51,069 nt of DNA from UBA9715 sp964553375. Its GTDB lineage: Bacteria; Actinomycetota; Coriobacteriia; Coriobacteriales; Eggerthellaceae. The stretch is from assembly GCA_964553375.1 (NCBI GenBank), contig CAZKKN010000008.1, positions 1 through 51,069 on the forward strand, in the 5' to 3' direction. Numbering within the stretch: position 1 is the stretch's first letter; every line of letters begins with the position of its first letter. The position numbers and the translations under genes are program-made. The notes beneath the pieces were generated by a model. That model saw only the letters and a list, made by a program, of their open reading frames with translations. It was not told where the DNA came from and ran no database searches. Below are positions 42,664 through 49,276 of the stretch, piece after piece.

Positions 42664-43441
42664 GGTTCAGCACCTCCTCGCAGAGGGCTTTGTAGGCCTT
42701 AGCGACCTTCCCGTCAGGATCGTAAGCAAAGATGCTCTCTCCGTACGCCGGAGCCTCGCTTGCAGCAACAGCACGAGGTATCGCAGTCTCGAACACCCTC
42801 ATGCTGGACCCGTAGTCGTTGCGGATCTTCTTCTCAACCTGACGCGCGATGCGCGTTCGCCTGTCGAATAGAGTGAGCAGCGCCCCTTCAATTGCAAGTT
42901 CCGGATTGATCTGCCTCTTCACGCGCTCGATTGTTTTGATGAGCGCGGTCATGGCCACGGCGGGGAGATACTCAGCTGACACAGTGATGAGAACGCTGTC
43001 GGCTGCAGCCAGCGCATTGACAGGCAGCATGCCGAGCGAAGGCATGCAGTCGATGAGTATATAGTCGTAATCGCTCTTCAGGTCCGCAAGCCATGTAGAG
43101 AGGATCCGCTCTCTGTTCATAGCGAGAAACAAGGAGGTCTCTGTGTCTGCGAGGCGAATGTTCGCAGGCATCAAGTCTACGTTTTCATCGCTTCGCACAA
43201 TTCCATCGTTCGGATCCAAGGGGGTATCATTCACGATGTTTTCAATGTGGCTCGCGATGGTGGTCTCGATCGAATCCGGATCCCCTAATCCAAGCGATTT
43301 CGTCAGATCACCTTGCGGGTCTGCATCAACGAGCAAGACCCTTTTCCCATGCATCGATAACGCCACGCCAAGACTGAGCGTGGCTGCTGTCTTTCCGCTG
43401 CCGCCTTTCTGGTTGGCGACGGCGATCACTTTTGCTTTCAT
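42656..43441 (-). CDS. parA: ParA-family partition ATPase
   Basis: The 261-residue ATPase has the deviant Walker A KGGSGKTAA (residues 12-20), the Walker A' region VDADPQGDLTKSLG, and YDYILIDCMPSLGML as Walker B. Small ParA proteins of this type stabilise plasmids and excised integrative elements. AAGGAGATGG lies before ATG 43441. It heads the operon with parB at the island's right end. Confidence 0.93.
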   Translation of the reverse strand: MKAKVIAVANQKGGSGKTAATLSLGVALSMHGKRVLLVDADPQGDLTKSLGLGDPDSIETTIASHIENIVNDTPLDPNDGIVRSDENVDLMPANIRLADTETSLFLAMNRERILSTWLADLKSDYDYILIDCMPSLGMLPVNALAAADSVLITVSAEYLPAVAMTALIKTIERVKRQINPELAIEGALLTLFDRRTRIARQVEKKIRNDYGSSMRVFETAIPRAVAASEAPAYGESIFAYDPDGKVAKAYKALCEEVLNHA

Positions 43442-43462
43442 GTTCCATCTCCTTCATGATCG

Positions 43463-43480
43463 CTGAACGAACCGATTGCC
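43463..43480 (+). promoter_or_regulatory. 18-bp motif shared with the recombinase upstream region
   Basis: CTGAACGAACCGATTGCC matches the site at 25502-25519 with one mismatch, 21 bp before the parA ATG. Confidence 0.45.
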
Positions 43481-43564
43481 TTTTGGCTTGTCTCGGTTCA
43501 GCTTTAGAAGGAGCACCGAATATCGAAATCCCTTCTATACGAAGGAACGCTCAATTAGGGGATT

Positions 43565-43584
43565 GTTTACGGATGACTTGGGAG
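43565..43584. other. attR core and island right arm
   Basis: GTTTACGGATGA (43565-43576), two bases, then the core TGGGAG (43579-43584). It is the mirror of the left arm at 23467-23478. Confidence 0.85.
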
Positions 43585-43638
43585 AGCATCACGTTCGCAA
43601 CGTGGGGGTCGTGGGTTCGAATCCCATCATCTCCACCA
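43579..43638 (+). pseudogene. 3' half of tRNA-Ala(CGC) split by the island
   Basis: D-loop end, anticodon arm (TCACG-TTCGCAA-CGTGG), T arm and acceptor 3' strand CATCTCC plus ACCA. CATCTCC pairs with GGGGATG of the 5' half 20 kb away, with G3:U70. It has lost its promoter. A terminator-like hairpin follows. Confidence 0.92.
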
Positions 43639-43648
43639 CGTAGTCAGA

Positions 43649-43677
43649 CAACCTCTCTACGGAGGGGTTGTTTCTTT
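43649..43677 (+). terminator. Original terminator of the split tRNA
   Basis: CAACCTCTC and GAGGGGTTG form an imperfect stem around TACG-like loop bases, followed by TTTCTTT. It lies 11 bp past the tRNA 3' end. Confidence 0.7.
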
Positions 43678-43921
43678 GCCAGGGGCCTTGCTGGGATTCG
43701 ATGAGCTAGGGGTTATGATTCAAGAATCCGCTTCTTTGCACCCGCTGGCACTGCTTGATTCTAAGGTGTCTCCATGCTGATTTGAATCGCACATTTTAAA
43801 GGCAGATTGGAGACGGTTCAGTAGCATACAGGCACCTGTTATTCTCAAAATGCGCCTGTTGCTGTAGCTTATCCTTTTGACGGAAGGTTTTGGGAAAAGT
43901 TGGAAAGATGTCGTTGAAGAT

Positions 43922-44248
43922 ATGTCAGCTTATGGCGAAAGAGTAGCATTCGCAGCACAAGGATGCGACGCTTTTCTGCATAAATACCCCCAGCTGAAAG
44001 AGCATATCGAACGAACAATCGCCACCCAACTGGATAACGGATTATTCAAATCGAAGTTTGCTACAAACCGTAGATGGAATGGGCTTCCGATAATGGAATG
44101 CCGCGTGAATGCCAGCAGGACCGGTTCGTTTCGCGTTGCATTCATCGCCAAAGGCGACTCCGCCCTGGTAATCTACATATCCCGGACGTTGCAAAAGCAC
44201 TGCTTCACAGCAGAGATAGAGAGATTCCTAGAAAGAACACGGCAATGA
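43922..44248 (+). CDS. Hypothetical protein, first gene of a two-gene module
   Basis: A 108-residue protein of unknown family. The C-terminal half, RVNASRTGSFRVAFIAKGDS then ALVIYISRTLQK, has the strand-rich, basic pattern seen in RelE/HigB-type toxins, but no diagnostic motif could be confirmed. A TTG 15 codons upstream could be an alternative start. Its stop overlaps the next start as ATGA, so the two are translationally coupled. Confidence 0.55.
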   Translation: MSAYGERVAFAAQGCDAFLHKYPQLKEHIERTIATQLDNGLFKSKFATNRRWNGLPIMECRVNASRTGSFRVAFIAKGDSALVIYISRTLQKHCFTAEIERFLERTRQ

Positions 44249-44529
44249 AACTGATACCCATCAAGCAAGCGCAGGCAAAGCTTCTCAATGCCATTGCCGA
44301 CAAGAACCTTCAGATGATCGTGTTAAGCACCTTTAAGAAGGATCGCTCCATTACCCTGCAACGCGAACAGAATGAGGGGCAAAACGGATGGCTGTTGATC
44401 GAAGATGGCTTTGAACGGATCCGAACCGAATTAGAGCCAGGCGCAAACGGAAAGCGCTTAGTTAAAGAAGCATTCAAGAGAGAGTTCCCCCGAAGCACAA
44501 GGGCTTACATAACCGAAGTCCGCCAGTGA
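44245..44529 (+). CDS. Hypothetical protein, second gene of a two-gene module
   Basis: A 94-residue basic protein beginning MKLIPIKQAQAKLLNAIADK. I do not recognise the family. It starts inside the stop codon of the gene before it (ATGA), so both act together; size and coupling suggest a toxin-antitoxin or similar pair. It converges with pntB, 24 bp away. Confidence 0.55.
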   Translation: MKLIPIKQAQAKLLNAIADKNLQMIVLSTFKKDRSITLQREQNEGQNGWLLIEDGFERIRTELEPGANGKRLVKEAFKREFPRSTRAYITEVRQ

Positions 44530-44552
44530 AGGCTATCGAACCAACAGCAAAG

Positions 44553-46025
44553 TCAAACCAGAGCGGCGTTCACGGCCTCGATGCTCTGCTTGGCATCGCC
44601 CAGCAGCATGGCCGTGTTGTCATTGAAGAAAAGCGGGTTCTGCACGCCCGCATAACCGGCGTTGCCCATTGAGCGCTTGAGCACCACCACCTGCCCGGCA
44701 TCCCAAACGCGCAGAACGGGCATGCCGGCAATGGGGCTTTCCGGATCGGTCTCCGCCGACGGGTTCACCGTGTCATTCGCTCCTATGACCAGCACGGTAT
44801 CCACCCGCGCAAGGTCGTCGTTGATCTCGTCCATCTCGAAGACCGCATCAAAGGGCACCTTGGCCTCGGCCAGCAAAACGTTCATGTGACCCGGCATGCG
44901 CCCCGCCACCGGGTGGATGCCGAACCTCACGTCCACGCCCTGCTGGCGCAAACGCTTCGTAAGCTGCGCCACAGGGAATTGCGCCTGAGCCACAGCCATG
45001 CCATAACCGGGCACGATGACCACCGAACGGGATTCCTTGAGAAGCCGGGCCACCTCTTCGGCATTGGTCTCGCGATAGGTGGCTAAACCCGCTTCGGCAT
45101 TCGGGCCGCCCGCTCCCGCGCCTGCTTGGGCGACCGCACCAGACGCACCGGCCGCACCGGTCGTACCGCCTTCCCCAAACCCGCCGAGAATCACCGAGGT
45201 GAACGAGCGGTTCATCCCCTTGCACATAATGTAGGACAGGTAAGCACCCGATGAACCCACCAGCGCACCGGTCACGATGAGCAAGTCGTTTCCCAAAGTG
45301 AAACCCGCCATAGCCGCCGCCCAACCGGAAAAGGAATTCAGGAGCGACACCACCACCGGCATGTCGCCGCCGCCGATAGCCAACACCAAGTGAGCCCCCA
45401 GCAAAAACGACAGCGCCGCAATGGCCGCAAGGTAGGGCAGCCCCGCCGCCACGCCCGTGGACATGCCGAAAAGCACCACCAACGCCACATAGCCCAGCGC
45501 CATGATCAGGTTGAGGAGATTACGCCCCGGAAGCATGAGCGGCTTGCCGGAAATGCGGCCGGAGAGCTTCAGGTTGGCAACGATTGAACCGGTGAACGTG
45601 ATGCCGCCGATGAATACCGCCAAGCCCACCTCGCCCAGATGATAGATGTTCATGCGGCCGTCGAAACTACCGCCGGGATGCAGTAAAAACGAGTTGAAGC
45701 CCACAAGCACCGCCGCCGCGCCCACGAAGCAATGGAGCAACGCCACCAGCTGCGGCATGGCGATCATCTGCACCCGGCGCGCCTTCACCACGCCCAAAAG
45801 CGCACCCACCGCAAGCGCAGCCACGAGTAGCCCCGCAGACACCCAAAGCGCATCCGCCTGAAGAAGCGCCACGGCAATCGTGGCCGCAATGGCAACGACC
45901 ATCCCGCAAATACCCAGGTAATTGCCACGTTTTCCCGTCTCCTGCTTGGAAAGGCCCGCCAATGCCAAGATGAAAAGGAGCGCCGCAAGCATATAAGCCA
46001 GGGTTTGGAAGTTCGCGGCCGTCAT
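44553..46025 (-). CDS. pntB: NAD(P) transhydrogenase subunit beta
   Basis: The 490-residue inner-membrane subunit couples proton entry to NADPH formation from NADH. It has about nine transmembrane segments in residues 1-280 (including GFNSFLLHPGG and LLNSFSGWAAAMAGF), a short Gly/Ala-rich linker, and the NADP-binding domain III (VVIVPGYGMAVAQAQFPVA, HPVAGRMPGHMNVLLAEAKV, GANDTVNP). The start overlaps the pntA stop by 4 bp. Confidence 0.96.
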   Translation of the reverse strand: MTAANFQTLAYMLAALLFILALAGLSKQETGKRGNYLGICGMVVAIAATIAVALLQADALWVSAGLLVAALAVGALLGVVKARRVQMIAMPQLVALLHCFVGAAAVLVGFNSFLLHPGGSFDGRMNIYHLGEVGLAVFIGGITFTGSIVANLKLSGRISGKPLMLPGRNLLNLIMALGYVALVVLFGMSTGVAAGLPYLAAIAALSFLLGAHLVLAIGGGDMPVVVSLLNSFSGWAAAMAGFTLGNDLLIVTGALVGSSGAYLSYIMCKGMNRSFTSVILGGFGEGGTTGAAGASGAVAQAGAGAGGPNAEAGLATYRETNAEEVARLLKESRSVVIVPGYGMAVAQAQFPVAQLTKRLRQQGVDVRFGIHPVAGRMPGHMNVLLAEAKVPFDAVFEMDEINDDLARVDTVLVIGANDTVNPSAETDPESPIAGMPVLRVWDAGQVVVLKRSMGNAGYAGVQNPLFFNDNTAMLLGDAKQSIEAVNAALV

Positions 46026-47695
46026 CGGGAGCTCCTCTCGAACATCTTCAGCATGCGGTGCGTGACCAGGAAACCGCCGAAGATATTGATGGAGGCGATG
46101 GCTATGGCGATGGCGGCCATGATGAGCACCGCCGGGTCGCTGCTTGAGCAGATTTGCAGGATCGCGCCCACCACGATGATGCCGGAGATGGCGTTAGTGA
46201 CCGCCATAAGCGGCGTGTGAAGCGCATGGGTCACGTTGGTTATGACGTAGAAGCCCACCACGCACGCGAGTACGAAGATGAAGAAGCTCCCCATCATCTC
46301 GGGCGGTGCTGCGGCCACAAGGCATAGGACCACCAAGGCCAGAAGCGTCTTCCAAAGCAGGCTGCGCAGGATGTGGGAGTCCGCGTCGCTTCCATCGAGG
46401 GGCGACGCACTCGGGGCAGCCGGAGCGGCCGGAGCGACCGAAGCAGCCGGAGCAACCGGGGCCGCGCGATGCTCGCCAGTAGGAGCTGCGGTGGTGCCAG
46501 TGCCAGCGGCAGCGGTTGACGCAGAGGCAGTCTTCCCTGCAGCGGATGCGCCTCCAGCCGCTTCGCCAGCAGACACGCTTACCGGCGGAGGCGGCCACAT
46601 ATCCTTGCCGGCCAACGTTACCGTGATGCCTCGCTGCACCTCATCGCCCATGTTCAGCGCGATTCGGCCGTCCTTTTCTGGCGTAAGCAGCTTCAACAGG
46701 TTAACCATGTTCTGGCTGTAAAGCTGAGATGCGTGGGCGGGCATGCGACTTGGCAGATCGTCGTAGCCGATGATGGTCACACCACCCGGAGTACGCACCA
46801 CCTCGCCCGGCCGAGACAGCTCACAGTTGCCGCCCAGGGCCGACGCGCCCATGTCCACTATGACCGATCCCGGCCTCATAGCCTCCACCGCCTGGGCGGT
46901 GATCAGCAACGGAGCGGGACGACCGGGCACCTGAGCAGTGGTGATTACCACATCGCTCAAGGCGCATTGCTCCGCATAAACGGCCTGGGTTGCCTGCTCC
47001 TGGTCGGCATCCAGCGCCTGAGCATAACCATCGACGCTTTCCTGACGCACAGGGATCTCTATGAAGGTGGCACCGAGGGATTCAACCTGATCAGCCACAT
47101 CGGCGCGCACATCGGTGGCGAAAACCTCCGCGCCAAGCGCCCCAGCCGTGCCGATGGCCGCAAGGCCCGCCACGCCCACGCCTATGACATAAACGCGTGC
47201 CGGGCGCGTTTTTCCCGCCGCCGTGACTTGCCCGCCAAAAGTGCGACCGAACGCATTGGCGGCCTCGATGACCGCGCGATAGCCGGCCACATTCATCATG
47301 GAGGAGCGCACATCCAGGGACTGTGCCCGCGAGATACGCGGTACCGCATCCACGGCCAGGGCCGTGATGTTGCGAGCCTGGCATTGAGCTCGCAGCGCCT
47401 CGTTTGCCCAGGGGTCAAGGCGACCCACCAAGGTGGCGCCTTCCCTCATCCGCTCCACCTGAGCGCTTTCAGGCGCATCCAAAACCAAAACGATATCCGA
47501 GCCCCAAGCTTCTTCGGGCTCCACAAGCACAGCTCCCGCTGCGGCATATTGCTCATCCGGATAGTCCGCCCGAACACCCGCACCGGCCTCCAGAGCCACC
47601 TCGTAGCCCAGCTTCGCCAGCTTGCTCACGCTATCCGGCGTTGCGGCTACCAGGCCGCGGCCCGGTCGCGGGTCTTTCGGTATGCCAATTCTCAC
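46022..47695 (-). CDS. pntA: NAD(P) transhydrogenase subunit alpha
   Basis: The 557-residue subunit has the NAD-binding domain I (MRIGIPKDPRPGRGLVAATP; dinucleotide fold GVGVAGLAAIGTAGALGA near residue 175), an Ala/Pro/Ser-rich linker from about 385 to 435, and four C-terminal transmembrane segments (ending with GFLVTHRMLKMF). The linker is longer and more repetitive than in E. coli PntA. It is the first gene of the pntAB operon. Confidence 0.96.
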   Translation of the reverse strand: MRIGIPKDPRPGRGLVAATPDSVSKLAKLGYEVALEAGAGVRADYPDEQYAAAGAVLVEPEEAWGSDIVLVLDAPESAQVERMREGATLVGRLDPWANEALRAQCQARNITALAVDAVPRISRAQSLDVRSSMMNVAGYRAVIEAANAFGRTFGGQVTAAGKTRPARVYVIGVGVAGLAAIGTAGALGAEVFATDVRADVADQVESLGATFIEIPVRQESVDGYAQALDADQEQATQAVYAEQCALSDVVITTAQVPGRPAPLLITAQAVEAMRPGSVIVDMGASALGGNCELSRPGEVVRTPGGVTIIGYDDLPSRMPAHASQLYSQNMVNLLKLLTPEKDGRIALNMGDEVQRGITVTLAGKDMWPPPPVSVSAGEAAGGASAAGKTASASTAAAGTGTTAAPTGEHRAAPVAPAASVAPAAPAAPSASPLDGSDADSHILRSLLWKTLLALVVLCLVAAAPPEMMGSFFIFVLACVVGFYVITNVTHALHTPLMAVTNAISGIIVVGAILQICSSSDPAVLIMAAIAIAIASINIFGGFLVTHRMLKMFERSSR

Positions 47696-47978
47696 GGTAT
47701 CCCCCCAGTGTTGAACCAGGCGACGCTCTGAGAGTTCCAGAAGCGTCTACCCGGATTCTACCGCTGGGCTAGGGATGCGAAAGCGGCACCGGCACTTTGT
47801 TTCCCATTCGCTTCTTCGCGCTTGCATCAGGCTAGGCGCGAAGCGCGCACAGAGGTCAGATGGCCTTCTGCATCCTCGAACACGCATAACCGTCCATCGC
47901 GGCTCTGGTAAAGAAGCGAGATGCGCGCTGGAGATGGCAGTGACCCCTGATTCATAGCAGGAGCAGGGGATTGAGGAC

Positions 47979-48040
47979 GATTCTGCAGGCCAAGATTCTC
48001 GTGGTATACCTCACCGCGAGAATCGACGGCCGAAGCCAAG
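47979..48040 (-). repeat. Family I element copy E, without outer arms
   Basis: On the minus strand it reads CTTGGCTTCGGCCGTCG, a 12-bp stem with one mismatch (GATTCTCGCGGT/ACCACGAGAATC, loop GAGGTAT) and CTTGGCCTGCAGAATC. Unlike copies A-D it has no clear paired outer arms, so they may have decayed. It lies between truA and pntA. Confidence 0.75.
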
Positions 48041-48090
48041 CCCGAAACCTTCGGCTCTTGCCGCTCCACAGCAGAAGATGCTGCAGCATG

Positions 48091-48162
48091 GGGGTTGGGG
48101 ACGTCGGAGCTTGCAACCCCCGCAGCGAAGCAAGGAGTGCAAACGGAGGCGTCTCCAACCCC
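48091..48162 (-). repeat. Inverted repeat 3' of truA
   Basis: GGGGTTGGGGACG (48091-48103) pairs with 48150-48162 with one mismatch; TTGCA/TGCAA pair inside. The interior holds TGCAACCCCCGCAGC (48112-48126), identical to the 15-mer 3' of arsMS. It starts 14 bp past the truA stop codon. Confidence 0.65.
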
Positions 48163-48175
48163 TTCAATGCCCTCG

Positions 48176-48940
48176 TCACGCGTCATATCCCACGCTCCAG
48201 AAGACAAGCCCGCAGGCCGGGGCGCACTCCCCTGCCGCCGTGCGATCCTGCGCGGCCAGCACCTCGGCCACCCATTCCGGCGGCCGTTTCCCCTTCCCCA
48301 CCATGGCAAGCGTCCCCACCAAGGTGCGCACCATGGAATGAAGAAAGGAACTGCCCACCACCCGCATGACCAGCAGATGCTCGCCAGCATGCTCCTCGTC
48401 CCAAAACGAGACTTCCATCAAGTCGCGGCAGGTGGGCTTATCCACGGCCGACACCGCCTTGCAGAAGCTCTTGAAATCATGCTCGCCGATGAGGCAGCGG
48501 GATGCGCGCTCCATTGCCGCAACATCAAGCGGCCCGCAATGCCAAGCGAAGTCCCGGCAGAACACCGGCGGCTCCTCGTCCGTACACAGAAAGTAGCGAT
48601 ACTCGCGCCACTGGGCATCGAAGCGCGCGGAGAAATCCTCCGGTGCCTGCCAAACCTCGCGTACAGCGATATGGTCATGGGTGAGCGCGTTCAGGGAGCG
48701 TAAGAACCTGCGGAAATCAATTTCGCCTCGCTCATCAGGGGAAACGTCAAAGCTCACCACTTGGCCGCAAGCATGAACCCCGGCATCGGTGCGGCCTGCG
48801 CAGACCGTCTCCACCGGCCGGCGCAATATCAGCTCCAGGGCATGCTCCAACTCCCCTTGCACGGTGAGCTGCCCAGGCTGACGCGCGAAACCGGCGAAAT
48901 CCTCACCGCGATAAGCTACCTTTATCGCCAAAACCGGCAC
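48176..48940 (-). CDS. truA: tRNA pseudouridine synthase A
   Basis: The 254-residue enzyme makes pseudouridine at tRNA positions 38-40. The catalytic Asp is in CAGRTDAGVHACGQV (about residue 52), with YRGEDFAGFARQPG at the N-terminus and FLHSMVRTLVGTLAMVGKG near the C-terminus. The start is GTG 48940 with AAGGGA seven bases before it. Length is normal. Confidence 0.96.
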   Translation of the reverse strand: MPVLAIKVAYRGEDFAGFARQPGQLTVQGELEHALELILRRPVETVCAGRTDAGVHACGQVVSFDVSPDERGEIDFRRFLRSLNALTHDHIAVREVWQAPEDFSARFDAQWREYRYFLCTDEEPPVFCRDFAWHCGPLDVAAMERASRCLIGEHDFKSFCKAVSAVDKPTCRDLMEVSFWDEEHAGEHLLVMRVVGSSFLHSMVRTLVGTLAMVGKGKRPPEWVAEVLAAQDRTAAGECAPACGLVFWSVGYDA

Positions 48941-49276
48941 TCAAAATCCCTTCTATCACGATACGAGTTCATTGTAAGCCATCACAGGTCCTCACCATGT
49001 CGCTCAAATTCACGGCGTCCTTCCAAGCATGGGGAAGGGGTACGACCGCGCCTCCTGAATACAAATATCTCATTCAAACGCATGAAGAAAATCGCATGAA
49101 GAAAGTCGCACAGGTCCTTACCATGTCAGCGAGAGCGCGCCAGGTGCTGCATAATTCGCGTGAAAGCCGACCGACGCGTACTTTTGTACGCGAGGGAGGG
49201 TTGGAGCGCGAAGGTGCAGTGCATGGCGCGATCGCAACGGCAGCTCAATCCGGCGATTGTCAAATCGCCGGATCTT
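48941..49276. other. Intergenic region between dnaE and truA
   Basis: No gene is seen. It holds a small hairpin CGCGTAC/GTACGCG near 49174-49191 and the stem-loop after dnaE. Confidence 0.5.
49248..49273 (-). terminator. Stem-loop just past the dnaE stop codon
   Basis: ATCCGGCGATT (49248-49258) pairs with AATCGCCGGAT (49263-49273) around a GTCA loop. The stem is strong but no U-run follows on the minus strand. Confidence 0.5.

Larger units (their letters stand above)
23455..43584. mobile_element. 20.1-kb integrative island in tRNA-Ala(CGC)
   Basis: The boundaries are the two copies of the core TGGGAG (23455-23460 and 43579-43584). Perfect 12-bp inverted repeats (23467-23478 and 43565-43576) lie just inside. 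Contents: intact tRNA-Ala(CGC), frameshifted large serine recombinase, sigma-like protein, two DMSO-reductase-type operons, chaperones, regulators, a dmsA remnant, ParA and a short ParB. No relaxase, coupling protein or type IV secretion genes are visible, so it is not self-transmissible as it stands. The palindrome families of the host flanks are absent inside. Confidence 0.88.

Noticed and set aside
23455..43584. Classical ICE with conjugation machinery
   Set aside because: No relaxase, coupling protein, VirB4-like ATPase or pilus genes were found among the open frames.
43432..43704. Open frame across the right island boundary
   Set aside because: It runs through the tRNA 3' half and the att site and overlaps the parA promoter region; a chance frame.
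47827..47955. Possible 42-residue protein between pntA and truA
   Set aside because: The end looks somewhat protein-like, but there is no ribosome binding site and no recognisable family.
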